The translations under genes and the position numbers were made by a program. The notes under the pieces were generated by a model. The model had not been told where the DNA came from and made no database searches. It saw only the letters and a list, made by a program, of their open reading frames with translations. This document shows, piece by piece, positions 25,428 to 33,475 of a stretch of 64,000 bases of DNA (its first letter is position 1; every line of letters begins with the position of its first letter). Source of the stretch: Streptomyces sp. MP131-18 (lineage in GTDB: Bacteria; Actinomycetota; Actinomycetes; Streptomycetales; Streptomycetaceae); NCBI RefSeq assembly GCF_001984575.1, contig NZ_LZNS01000001.1:4134915-4198914 (forward strand), written 5' to 3'.

Positions 25428-25892
25428 TCAGCCCGCCAGGGCCTTCTTGACCGCGGCGGCCACCCGGCCGCCCTCGGCCCGCCCGGCGACCCTCGGGTTC
25501 ACGATCTTCATGACGGCACCCATCGCCCGCGGGCCCTCCGCACCGCCCGCCCGCGCCTCGGCGACCGCCGCGGCCACCAGCTCGCCCAACTCCTCGTCCG
25601 ACAGCTGCTTCGGCAGATAGCCGGCCAGGATCTCGCCCTCGGCCCGCTCCCGTTCCGCCTGGGCGGGCCTGCCGCCCTTGTCGAACGCCTCCGCCGCCTC
25701 GCGCCGCTTCTTCGCCTCCCGCGCGATCACCTTCTGCACCTCGGCATCGGACAGCTCGCGGGCCGTGTCACCCGCGACCTCCTCCGTGGTAACGGCGGCC
25801 AGCGCCATCCGCAGAGTGGCGGAACGCAGCTCGTCGCGCTCCTTGATCGATGCCGTCAGGTCGTCCCGCAGGCGGGACTTGAACGTGGTCAT
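25428..25892 (-). CDS. GatB/YqeY domain protein
   Basis: A 154-residue protein starting 'MTTFKSRLRDDLTASIKERD' and containing 'VTTEEVAGDTARELSDAEVQ' and 'LAGYLPKQLSDEELGELVAA', with the final helical domain shared with GatB. YqeY proteins resemble the tRNA-binding tail domain of the amidotransferase GatB but have no established enzymatic role. ATG 25892 is chosen over longer in-frame starts because the extension lacks similarity. It is convergent with the PBP gene and divergent from the phosphoesterase. Confidence 0.9.
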   Translation of the reverse strand: MTTFKSRLRDDLTASIKERDELRSATLRMALAAVTTEEVAGDTARELSDAEVQKVIAREAKKRREAAEAFDKGGRPAQAERERAEGEILAGYLPKQLSDEELGELVAAAVAEARAGGAEGPRAMGAVMKIVNPRVAGRAEGGRVAAAVKKALAG

Positions 25893-25934
25893 GCCCCCCA
25901 TTGTGCGCCACCGTTCATCTGAAACGATGGCCCC

Positions 25935-26876
25935 ATGCGCGCCCGCTACCGCATTCCGCTCAACACCGCCCTCACCGCGACCGCCCTGTCCGCCGCCGCG
26001 GTCGCCTACGCCGCCGGATTCGAAGTGAGGTCCTTCCGCCTGCGCCGGGTCACCGTCCCGGTCCTCCCGCCGGGCGGTCGCCCGCTGCGCGTCCTGCACG
26101 TCTCCGACATCCACATGGTGTCGGGACAGCGGAAGAAGCAGCGCTGGCTGCACTCCCTCGCCGGGCTGCGCCCCGACTTCGTGATCAACACCGGCGACAA
26201 CCTCTCCGACCCCGAGGCGGCCCCAGAAGCCCTGGACGCCCTCGGCCCGCTCATGGAGTTCCCCGGCGCGTACGTCTTCGGCTCGAACGACTACTACGCC
26301 CCCCGCCCGCGCAACCCGGCCCGCTACCTCGCGGAACGCGCAACCGGCCGCCACGGCCTCAACGGCAACGCACCCGCGCGCAACGTTCCCAGGAACCCGT
26401 GGTGGGAGCTGCGCGACGCGTTCGACGACGCCGGCTGGGTCAACCTCACCAACACCCGCGGGCGCCTGAAGGCGGCCGGCGCGGACATCGCCCTCACCGG
26501 CCTCGACGACCCGCACATCCGCCGCGACCGCTACGACGAGGTCGCCGGCGGCCCCGAGCCAGGCGCCGACCTCGCCCTCGCCGTGGTCCACGCCCCCTAC
26601 CTGCGGGTCCTCGACGCGTTCACCGCCGACGGCTACCCCCTGATCCTGGCCGGCCACACCCACGGAGGCCAACTGTGCATCCCGTTCTACGGCGCACTGG
26701 TCACCAACTGCGACATCGAGCCGGCCCGCGTCAAGGGCCTCTCCACCCACGAAACCCCCACCCACACCTCCTACCTCCACGTCTCGGCAGGCTGCGGCAC
26801 CAACCGCTACACCCCCGTCCGCTTCGCCTGCCCCCCGGAGGCCACCCTGCTGACGCTGACCCCCCGCGAAACCTGA
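25935..26876 (+). CDS. Membrane-anchored calcineurin-like metallophosphoesterase
   Basis: A 313-residue protein with an N-terminal hydrophobic segment (about 8-28) and a dinuclear-metal phosphoesterase domain: 'LHVSDIHMVSGQ' (DxH), 'VINTGDNLSDPE' (GD), 'VFGSNDYYAP' (GNHD variant GSND), 'AVVHAPYLRV' and 'LAGHTHGGQLCIPF' (GHxH). The family includes YkuE/LpxH-like enzymes acting at the membrane on phosphodiester or phospholipid substrates. The substrate here is unknown. Confidence 0.88.
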   Translation: MRARYRIPLNTALTATALSAAAVAYAAGFEVRSFRLRRVTVPVLPPGGRPLRVLHVSDIHMVSGQRKKQRWLHSLAGLRPDFVINTGDNLSDPEAAPEALDALGPLMEFPGAYVFGSNDYYAPRPRNPARYLAERATGRHGLNGNAPARNVPRNPWWELRDAFDDAGWVNLTNTRGRLKAAGADIALTGLDDPHIRRDRYDEVAGGPEPGADLALAVVHAPYLRVLDAFTADGYPLILAGHTHGGQLCIPFYGALVTNCDIEPARVKGLSTHETPTHTSYLHVSAGCGTNRYTPVRFACPPEATLLTLTPRET

Positions 26877-26920
26877 TTTCCCGTACGCGACCCGGTCGGC
26901 TAGAGTAGTCGTCGCTGCAC

Positions 26921-26994
26921 CGGGGTGTGGCGCAGCTTGGCAGCGCGCTTCGTTCGGGACGAAGAGGCCGTGGGTTCAAATCCCGCCACCCCGA
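26921..26994 (+). tRNA. tRNA-Pro(CGG)
   Basis: A 74-nt cloverleaf with acceptor CGGGGTG/CACCCCG, anticodon stem CTTCG/CGAAG, loop TTCGGGA (anticodon CGG), T-arm around GGGTTCAAATCCC, and discriminator A. CCA is not encoded. It serves as an integration site: a dead integrase lies just downstream and a degenerate copy of its 3' half is at 28565-28607. Confidence 0.95.
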
Positions 26995-27001
26995 CAGAGG
27001 T

Positions 27002-27037
27002 CAGAGGGGACATACTCACGTGAGTATGTCCCCTCTG
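27002..27037. terminator. 36-bp perfect palindrome after tRNA-Pro
   Basis: The arms CAGAGGGGACATACTCAC and its exact reverse complement are contiguous with no spacer (the tip must open as a small loop). It lies 8 bp after tRNA-Pro and just beyond the 3' end of the minus-strand integrase remnant, so it is well placed as a bidirectional terminator. It could also be an att-adjacent structural site. Confidence 0.7.
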
Positions 27038-27039
27038 TC

Positions 27040-27745
27040 GTTGTGTACAGCAGCGAAGTACAGCAACCGCTACGACTCGCGCTGACCCTTCCCGCCGAGT
27101 GCCTTGCGGCACGTGAGTGTGGACCTCCATGGTGACCGCGGTCTCGGAGTGCCGCAGGATCTGCATGGCGATGCGCGGGGTGCACGTCCATCGCGGCCAG
27201 GAGTGACCCGCAGGTGTGCCGGGTGTCGTGCACGCGGATCACGCGGACGCCGGCCCGCTCGCAGCGGCGGACGGACTCACGGTTGAAGTTCCTCGGATCG
27301 ATCGGTGTGCCGTACCGGGTGGTGAAGACCATGTCCGAGCCCGACGAGACCTCTTTGGCCGTTTCCCGCGCCGCCGCTCGGTCCTTCTGCCGGGCCCGGA
27401 GGGCGGCGGTGCAGATATCCGGCAGGGGCAGCACGGCTTCCGATGCCTCGGTCTTGGCGACGTCCGAATGGATCAGTTGACGCCGGGCCCGCTGAAGCTG
27501 ATGCCGCACGCGCAGCTCCCCCGCGTCGATGTCCACGTCCGACTAGGTGTGCCCCAGCACTTCCCCCTTCCGCAGGCCGAGGACGAGCACCAGGACGTAG
27601 GCGGCGTGGAGATAATCCCGTTCCGCCTCGGCCCGTTCCAGGAGGCGGCAGGCTCCTCCACCGCCCAGGGCTCGGGCTTCTTCCGTCAGGCGGGCTCCGC
27701 CCCGCCCGATCTGCTGGACCAGCGTAGGACCCCTGACCATGCCCG
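27040..27745 (-). pseudogene. Tyrosine integrase, broken (tRNA-Pro island)
   Basis: The reading 'GPTLVQQIGRGGARLTEEAR', 'YVLVLVLGLRKGEVLGHT', then a TAG in place of Trp at 27543-27545, 'SDVDIDAGELRVRHQLQRAR', 'MVFTTRYGTPIDPRNFNRES', 'IRVHDTRHTCGSLLAAMDVH' is a typical actinobacterial integrase catalytic domain. After 'MDVHP' the continuation ('IAMQILRHSETAVTMEVHTH') is in another frame, so there is also an indel. The N-terminal half is missing. It ends next to tRNA-Pro, the expected target. Confidence 0.85.
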
Positions 27746-27792
27746 ATCCCAGCCCAGGCAGGACACCAGCCAAACCCACTCCATCGACGCGG

Positions 27793-28425
27793 TCAGAGCG
27801 AGCCCAGGCGGGCCCTCTCCATGAGGTCAATGACGTAGTGAACCAGGTCAACAGGGGCTGTAGTGGCAGCGAAGATCCGCCGGTCGACCCCTTTCGTGGG
27901 ATCGAACCTCCTTGTGTAAATCAGCACCGGAACGGCTATGTGATACCGCTCCAACTCGCGCAGCATCTTGATGCCCGCTTGCGGATCGCCGTCCCGGTCC
28001 AGGTCACTGATGATGACGTCGTATGGCCTACGAGGGATGCGGGGGACAGCATCTTCCGTCGACAAGACAACATCGACGGTCATACCGACGGTACGGAAGA
28101 GTTCGACGAGCGGGGCGTTACCCTCCGGATGATCATCGACCCAAAGCAACGTACCGCCCCGAAGAAACTCGGCCGCATGCTCCAGCCTGCCCAGAGCTGT
28201 ACGTCTATCGGTCGCGGAGACAGCGGTGTCGTTTCCGGCAGAAGCTCGATCCAGCAGCTCGCTGGCAAGCTCGACCTCAATACCCATCGCCCGAAACGCT
28301 GTCATACGAGGTACCATCCGCCCAACGATCGTTCCTCGTAATGTGAAGTACATAGTGGCCGCGAAAGCCACCCAGAGCGCACTGGGAACGGTGTCTATCA
28401 GCTTGATCCAGATGGCTTCCGACAT
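27793..28425 (-). CDS. Membrane-tethered response-regulator-like receiver protein
   Basis: A 210-residue protein. One membrane helix lies near the N-terminus ('IDTVPSALWVAFAATMYFTL'), then a helical linker ('AFRAMGIEVELASELLDRAS'), then a receiver fold: 'GTLLWVDDHPEGNAPLVELF' (acid pair), 'PYDVIISDLDRDGDPQAG' (phospho-acceptor Asp), 'AVPVLIYTRR' (Thr/Ser position). The conserved Lys loop reads 'FAATTAPVDLVHYVIDLM' with no Lys, so phosphorylation signalling may be altered. There is no DNA-binding output domain and no kinase nearby. Codon 29 is TTA (28339-28341), implying bldA dependence. ATG 28425 has GGAAG upstream. The gene lies between the dead integrase and a tRNA-Pro fragment, so it is probably island cargo. 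Confidence 0.65.
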   Translation of the reverse strand: MSEAIWIKLIDTVPSALWVAFAATMYFTLRGTIVGRMVPRMTAFRAMGIEVELASELLDRASAGNDTAVSATDRRTALGRLEHAAEFLRGGTLLWVDDHPEGNAPLVELFRTVGMTVDVVLSTEDAVPRIPRRPYDVIISDLDRDGDPQAGIKMLRELERYHIAVPVLIYTRRFDPTKGVDRRIFAATTAPVDLVHYVIDLMERARLGSL

Positions 28426-28564
28426 CCGTACATCTTCCAGGATGCGGCCATGCCGGTACAGCAGCCGAGTACAGAAACCGCAGCGGCCATGCGTGACTCC
28501 CAGCGTCCCCGCCGCCCTCGTTGTGCTGGCCAGGGTGGGAGACCTCATCGGCCGCCCCGCCCGG

Positions 28565-28607
28565 AGTTCGGGACGGAGAGGTTGTGGGTTCGCATTCCGC
28601 CGCTGCG
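28565..28607 (+). repeat. Degenerate copy of tRNA-Pro 3' half (distal att remnant)
   Basis: AGTTCGGGACGGAGAGG...GTGGGTTC...CCGCC aligns with tRNA-Pro from the anticodon loop to the T-arm at roughly four of five positions. It has the same orientation, 1.57 kb away. It marks the far end of the island but is too diverged to be a working tRNA or a recent att site. Confidence 0.55.
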
Positions 28608-28784
28608 GCAGAGAGACAGCAGGTCGGGTCTCACCTACTTATTTGGTCGTGTGCGTTCGGTGCGTCGCTTTCGTTTCGGTGCGGTGGGGGTAACCCCCGG
28701 GTGGATATGGCGATGAGCCCCATCGTGGCTGTCCGGCTTCTCCAGCAAGCTCTCTGCAAACGGGTCCTTCACCGGGAGGTCGGG

Positions 28785-29894
28785 ATGGTGCGCATGCATC
28801 GGGTGCTGGTGGCTGCGACGGCGGCGTTGGCGGTGGTTGCGGGGGCGGCCACTGCTTTTGCCTCGCGGGGGGAAGCCGGCGTGCAGGAACGGCTGGACGA
28901 TGTCGTGGCCGCCGGTGCGGTGGGCGCGCTGGTGGAGGTGCGTGACGAACGTGGCGTGTGGCGCGGGACCAGTGGGGTCGCCGAACTGGACACGGCACGG
29001 GAGGTGCCGGCTCGCGGGCAGTTCCGGGTGGGCAGTATCTCGAAGACGTTCGTCGCCACAGTCGCTCTGCAGCTCGTCGGGGAAGGGCGGCTGCGGCTGG
29101 ACGACTCGGTCGAAGCGTGGCTGCCCGGAGTCGTTCCGGATGGTCACCGCATCACCGTGCGGCAACTGCTGAACCACACCAGCGGGTTGTACGACTACAA
29201 GCCCACGCTGCCGATGCCGCCGGAGCCGGAGTTCCTGGACCACCGGTGGCGGACCTGGACCGCGGCCGAGCTGGTTCAGCGCGCGGTGGCCAACCCGCCG
29301 TCGTTCGAACCGCCGGGTTCGGACTACGCGTACTCGAACACCGGCTACCTCCTGCTCGGTCAGATCATCGAGGAGGTGACCGGGCGGTCGTACGGCGAGG
29401 AGATCGAACGCCGGGTCATCCGGCCGTTGCGGTTGCGCGACACCTCGCTGCCGGGGGCGTCGCCGCTCATGCCCGGGCCGCATGCGCGCGGTTACGTGCC
29501 GATACGGCAGGACGGTGAGGAACGTCTCGTCGACTACACGGAGATGAATCCGTCGGTGCTGGGCGCAGGTGGCGAGATGATCTCCACGGCAAGTGATCTC
29601 AACCGGTTCATGGCGGCGCTGCTCGGCGGGCGCCTCCTGCCGGGGCAGCTGCTCGACGAGATGATGACACCGGGTGTCGAGGACCGGGAGTACGGGTTGG
29701 GGCTGGCTTGGCAGGACACCTCGTGCGGGGTCCGTGTGTACGGCAACGACGGCGATGCCCTGGCGTACCAGTCCTGGTCGTTCGCCACGGAGGATGGGCG
29801 CAGGCAGGTCGCGGTCGCGCTCACGCCCGACTTCCGGGGCGACCCCGACGACGCCGTTGACGCGCTTCTGAACGAGGCTTTCTGCGGCGTGTGA
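28785..29894 (+). CDS. Secreted serine hydrolase, class C beta-lactamase/DD-peptidase fold
   Basis: A 369-residue exported protein. The signal peptide is 'MHRVLVAATAALAVVAGAAT' with cleavage near 'AFAS'. Catalytic SxxK is in 'FRVGSISKTFVATVAL', YxN in 'GSDYAYSNTGYLLLGQIIEE', and 'TVRQLLNHTSGLYDYKP' is typical of this family. The third motif HxG is replaced by 'YGNDGDALAYQSW', common among D-Ala-D-Ala carboxypeptidase or esterase members. ATG 28785 follows GGGAGG; the frame is open further upstream but without similarity. It is the first gene beyond the tRNA-Pro island. Confidence 0.88.
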   Translation: MVRMHRVLVAATAALAVVAGAATAFASRGEAGVQERLDDVVAAGAVGALVEVRDERGVWRGTSGVAELDTAREVPARGQFRVGSISKTFVATVALQLVGEGRLRLDDSVEAWLPGVVPDGHRITVRQLLNHTSGLYDYKPTLPMPPEPEFLDHRWRTWTAAELVQRAVANPPSFEPPGSDYAYSNTGYLLLGQIIEEVTGRSYGEEIERRVIRPLRLRDTSLPGASPLMPGPHARGYVPIRQDGEERLVDYTEMNPSVLGAGGEMISTASDLNRFMAALLGGRLLPGQLLDEMMTPGVEDREYGLGLAWQDTSCGVRVYGNDGDALAYQSWSFATEDGRRQVAVALTPDFRGDPDDAVDALLNEAFCGV

Positions 29895-29903
29895 ACGCTC
29901 GGT

Positions 29904-30347
29904 TCAGCGGCGGCGCGTGCGCCGGGGCGCGGACGGCGTGGACGGCGTGGCCGGCGCGGGCGAGTCGCAGGCGTGGGTGCGGGGGTTGTCCGGCATGCGG
30001 TGTTCGGTGGCGTCGATGTAGTCGTGCAGGGCCTTGCGGGAACGGGTCAGCGTGTCGATGTGGTCGTCGAGGTCCCGCAGGCGGGCGCGGAGGGCGTCGA
30101 GGAGTTCGGGGCAGGGTTCGAGGTCGGGGACCGCGCCGGTGGCGCAGGGGAGCAGGAAGCCGATGTCCTGGGTCGAGAGGCCGGCGTGGAGCAGCTTCCT
30201 GATCTGGGACACGGTCACGACGGCGTCGTCGGTGTACTCGCGGTAGCCGTTGGCGCCGCGGCCGGGCTCAAGGAGGCCCTGCGTCTCGTAGTAACGCAGT
30301 TGGTGGGTGTGGACTCCGGTCTGCCGGCTGAGTTCCCCGATCAGCAT
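29904..30347 (-). CDS. MerR-family transcriptional regulator
   Basis: A 147-residue regulator with an N-terminal winged HTH ('MLIGELSRQTGVHTHQLRYY', 'GLLEPGRGANGYREYTDDAV'), a coiled-coil dimerisation helix ('LLDALRARLRDLDDHIDTLT'), and a basic Pro/Thr/Arg-rich tail. Cys residues at 'LPCATGAVPDLEPCPELL' might respond to thiols or metals. It is divergent from the oxidoreductase at 30440 across a MerR-type operator and is the likely regulator of that gene. Confidence 0.88.
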   Translation of the reverse strand: MLIGELSRQTGVHTHQLRYYETQGLLEPGRGANGYREYTDDAVVTVSQIRKLLHAGLSTQDIGFLLPCATGAVPDLEPCPELLDALRARLRDLDDHIDTLTRSRKALHDYIDATEHRMPDNPRTHACDSPAPATPSTPSAPRRTRRR

Positions 30348-30359
30348 GCCCGTTTCTCC

Positions 30360-30390
30360 TTGACCTTCATGCCGGTGTGAAGGTTGATGA
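30360..30390 (+). promoter_or_regulatory. MerR-type operator/promoter
   Basis: The dyad ACCTTCA-N8-TGAAGGT (30363-30384) lies between TTGACC (30360-30365) and TGATGA (30385-30390), a 19-bp spacer. An over-long spacer with a dyad inside is the hallmark of promoters remodelled by MerR proteins. It points toward the oxidoreductase gene. Confidence 0.75.
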
Positions 30391-30439
30391 TTCTGTCATG
30401 ACGTCACACGCCACACCGCGTTCCCAGGAAGTGATCACG

Positions 30440-30871
30440 ATGAACGCCACAACTTTCAGTCCGCATGCGCTGCTCGCGGAAAGCCGGCTCGGTGTCCTGG
30501 CGACGATCAAGTCGGACGGCCGTCCGCAGCTGTCCCCCGTTCAGCCGTTCTACGACCGGGCGGCGAATGTCATCCACATTTCGACGAGGGAGGGGCTCGC
30601 CAAGACGGCGAATCTGCGCCGCGACCCGCGGGCCGCCCTGGAGGTGACGAGCGCCGACGGCATGGCGTGGGCCACGGCGGAGGGCACGGTGGCCCTGACC
30701 GGCCCGGGGACGGACCCGCGCGGTCCGGCGGTCGAGGCGCTGGTGGACTACTACCGCGCCGCCGCCGGGGAGCACCCGGACTGGGAGGAGTACCGGCAGG
30801 TGATGGTGTCGGACCGCAGGGTGCTCCTCACGCTGGCGGTCGACCACGTGTACGGCGCCAGGATCGGCTGA
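30440..30871 (+). CDS. PPOX-class (F420/FMN) oxidoreductase
   Basis: A 143-residue split-barrel flavin/F420-binding protein: 'LLAESRLGVLATIKSDGRPQ', 'SPVQPFYDRAANVIHISTRE', 'LAKTANLRRDPRAALEVTSA'. This is the pyridoxamine-5'-phosphate-oxidase-like fold; the 'STREGLAKTANL' region fits F420-dependent members. ATG 30440 is preferred over ATG 30377 and 30398 because those fall in or next to the promoter, while AGGAAG lies 10 bp before 30440. It is probably the target of the adjacent MerR protein. Confidence 0.85.
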   Translation: MNATTFSPHALLAESRLGVLATIKSDGRPQLSPVQPFYDRAANVIHISTREGLAKTANLRRDPRAALEVTSADGMAWATAEGTVALTGPGTDPRGPAVEALVDYYRAAAGEHPDWEEYRQVMVSDRRVLLTLAVDHVYGARIG

Positions 30872-31006
30872 CCGCGCGCCGCGCGCCGCCGGGAGCCGCC
30901 GGGAGCCGCCGCGCGCCGGGGGGCGGCGGCCCGCGGCGCCGGGGGGCGCAAGCCGGTCGGCCCAGCAGGTGTTGCGGGGGTGCGGTGGGGTGCGTTGGGT
31001 GGGCAT

Positions 31007-32836
31007 ATGGGACGTATTGCTGCCGAGGTACTGGTGGAACGACTGGTCGACTGGGGGGTCGACACCGTGTTCGGACTGCCCGGGGACGGGGTGAACGGAC
31101 TCATGGAAGGGCTGCGGCGGCACCAGGGGCGGGTGCGGTTCTTCCTCGTGCGGCACGAGGAGGCCGCCGCGTTCATGGCGACCGGGTACGCGAAGGCGAC
31201 CGGGCGGCTCGGGGTGTGCCTGGCCACGTCCGGGCCGGGGGCGATCCACCTGCTGAACGGGCTGTACGACGCGAAGATGGACCACGTTCCCGTGCTCGCG
31301 ATCACCGGCACGCAGGAGACGTCCGTGCTGGGCACCGGCTATCAGCAGGAGGTGCACGTCGAGCACCTGTACGCGGACGTGGCCGAGTACAACCTGGTGA
31401 TCGACAATCCCGCGCAACTGCCCGGCATCGTCGATATCGCGGTGCGGACGGCGCTGGCGCGCCGCGGGGTGGCGCATCTGTCGCTGCCGAACGACATTCA
31501 GGTGGCCGACGCGGACGCCGATCCGTGGCAGCGGGTCGCACCGGCCAGGCCGCCGGTGACCGCGCCGGTGTACCTGGCGCCGCCGGGCGTGCCGCGGGAG
31601 GCGGATCTGCTGGCCGCGGCGGAGGTGCTGAACGCGGGCCGGCGGGTGGCGCTGCTGGCCGGGGCCGGGGCGCTGCACGCGCGGGACGAGGTGCTCGCCG
31701 TTGCGGACACGCTGGGTGCGCCGGTGATCAAGACGCTGCCGGGGAAGGCCGTCATCCCCGACGACTCGCCGTTCGCGGTGGGCGGGATCGGGCTGCTGGG
31801 CACCCGGCCTGGGGAGGAACTGATCGACGACTGCGACACGTTGTTCATGATCGGCTCGAACTTCCCGTACACCGATCACCTGCCCGATCCCGGCCGGGTG
31901 CGCACCGTGCAGATCGAGGCGGATGCGGCGCGCGCCGGGGCCCGGATGCCGACCGAGGTGCCGGTGATCGGTGACGCGAAGGAGGGCCTGGCGGCGCTGC
32001 TGCCGCTGCTCGACCGCAAACGGGACCGCAGGCACCTGGCGAAGTACCAGAAGCAGATGGCTCGTTGGCGCCGGGACATGGCAGCCCTCGAGGAACAGAA
32101 ACGCAGCCCGGTCGCGCCGCAGTACGTGGTCGGCGTGCTGGACGACCTGGCGGCCGACGACGCGATTCTGACGTGTGACAGCGGAACGATCGCCACCTGG
32201 GCGGCACGGCACTGGACGATTCGGCGCGACCGGGAGTTCTACCTGTCGGGCAACCTGGCGACGATGGCACCGGGGCTGCCGTACGCGATCGCGATGCAGC
32301 ACGCGTTCCCTGGCAGACAGGTGATCGCGTATGTGGGGGACGGCGGGTTCTCGATGCTGATGGCGGACTTCCTGACCGCCGTGCAGGCGAAACTGCCGGT
32401 CACCGTGGTGATCAACAACAACAATGCGCTGGGCCAGATTCTGTGGGAGCAGATGGTGCTGGGTTACCCGGAGCACGGGGTGCGGTTCCGCGAGCCGGTC
32501 GCGGATTTCGCGGCCTGGGCGCGGGCGTGCGGTGCGTTCGGGGCCAAGGTGACGCGTGGGAAGGACGTGCCTAAGGCGCTCCGGCAGGCACTGCGGCACC
32601 GCGGGCCCGCGCTCGTCGACGTCGACGTCAACCCGGACGAGCCGCCGATGCCGGGGAAGGTGCAGTACAAGCAGGCGAAGAAGTTTGCCGAGGCGTTCGC
32701 GAAGGGGCAGCCGCGCCGCACGACCATCGCCACCACGCTCGCCAAGGACCGCATCCAGCAGCTCGGCAGGGCCGGAAAGGAACGGAAGGAACGGCAGCAA
32801 CGGAAGGAACGGCGGGAACGGAAGGAACGCGCATGA
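31007..32836 (+). CDS. Thiamine-diphosphate enzyme, pyruvate oxidase/dehydrogenase (PoxB) type
   Basis: A 609-residue ThDP enzyme. The N-terminal PYR domain has 'GVDTVFGLPGDGVNGLMEGL' and the catalytic Glu in 'FFLVRHEEAAAFMATGYAKA'. The central domain carries 'LLAGAGALHARDEVLAVADT'. The C-terminal PP domain has 'YVGDGGFSMLMADFLTAVQA' and 'VVINNNNALGQILWEQ' (GDG...NN motif). Order and length fit the pyruvate:quinone oxidoreductase group. The last about 20 residues are a Lys/Glu/Arg repeat encoded by GGAAGGAACG units, which may aid membrane contact. It overlaps the next gene by ATGA. Confidence 0.85.
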   Translation: MGRIAAEVLVERLVDWGVDTVFGLPGDGVNGLMEGLRRHQGRVRFFLVRHEEAAAFMATGYAKATGRLGVCLATSGPGAIHLLNGLYDAKMDHVPVLAITGTQETSVLGTGYQQEVHVEHLYADVAEYNLVIDNPAQLPGIVDIAVRTALARRGVAHLSLPNDIQVADADADPWQRVAPARPPVTAPVYLAPPGVPREADLLAAAEVLNAGRRVALLAGAGALHARDEVLAVADTLGAPVIKTLPGKAVIPDDSPFAVGGIGLLGTRPGEELIDDCDTLFMIGSNFPYTDHLPDPGRVRTVQIEADAARAGARMPTEVPVIGDAKEGLAALLPLLDRKRDRRHLAKYQKQMARWRRDMAALEEQKRSPVAPQYVVGVLDDLAADDAILTCDSGTIATWAARHWTIRRDREFYLSGNLATMAPGLPYAIAMQHAFPGRQVIAYVGDGGFSMLMADFLTAVQAKLPVTVVINNNNALGQILWEQMVLGYPEHGVRFREPVADFAAWARACGAFGAKVTRGKDVPKALRQALRHRGPALVDVDVNPDEPPMPGKVQYKQAKKFAEAFAKGQPRRTTIATTLAKDRIQQLGRAGKERKERQQRKERRERKERA

Positions 32837-33462
32837 AGATCGGCTGCATCGGGGCGGGGCACATCGGCGGAACGCTCGCCCGGCACTTCTCCGGCCTCGG
32901 CCACGAGGTGGTCATCAGCAACTCCCGCGGGCCGCGGACTCTTTCCGGCCTGGTGGCCGACATCGGGAACGGGGTGCGGGCGGGCACGGCCGAGGAGGCC
33001 GCCGCGTTCGGCGACGTGGTCGTCGTGAGCGTGCCGTACGGCAGGTACCGGGAGCTGCCGGCCGGGCCGCTCGGCGGGAAGGTCGTCATCGACACCTGCA
33101 ACTACTACCCGCAGCGCGACGGCCACGACGCCGAGCTCGACGACGGGACGACCACGTCGAGCGAGAAGATCCAGGCGTTCACCGGCGCGCGGCTGGTCAA
33201 AGCGTTCAACGCCATCTACGCGGCCAACCTGCGCGAGCGCGGGCTGCCCCGCGGAAATCCGGAGCGCCTCGCGATTCCGGTGTCGGGGGACGACGGGGAG
33301 GCCAAGTCGCTGGTCTGCGGCCTCGTCGACGCCATCGGCTTCGACCCGGTGGACGCGGGCGGTCTCGCGGAGGGCGGGCGCAAGCACGAGCCGGGGAGCC
33401 GGGTGTACACCGCGGAGCTGCCGGCCGGGGAGCTGAACACCCTGCTCGACACCGGCTCCTAG
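32833..33462 (+). CDS. NADPH-F420 reductase-like dinucleotide-binding protein
   Basis: A 209-residue Rossmann protein: 'MKIGCIGAGHIGGTLARHFS' binds NADP, 'HEVVISNSRGP' is the loop contacting the 2'-phosphate, and 'VIDTCNYYPQRDGHDAELDD' and 'LVKAFNAIYAANL' are typical of the F420H2:NADP oxidoreductase family (NADPH-dependent F420 reductase). The start overlaps the ThDP enzyme stop, so the two are co-translated. Its redox coupling to the flanking enzymes is inference. Confidence 0.85.
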   Translation: MKIGCIGAGHIGGTLARHFSGLGHEVVISNSRGPRTLSGLVADIGNGVRAGTAEEAAAFGDVVVVSVPYGRYRELPAGPLGGKVVIDTCNYYPQRDGHDAELDDGTTTSSEKIQAFTGARLVKAFNAIYAANLRERGLPRGNPERLAIPVSGDDGEAKSLVCGLVDAIGFDPVDAGGLAEGGRKHEPGSRVYTAELPAGELNTLLDTGS

Positions 33463-33475
33463 GGCGGGGGCGCAC

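Noticed and set aside
26900..27166. Minus-strand frame running through tRNA-Pro with 'VGVAGFEPTASSSRTKRAA'
   Set aside because: This is the reverse translation of a tRNA plus the palindrome, a common false gene. Only its first part is the real integrase 3' remnant.
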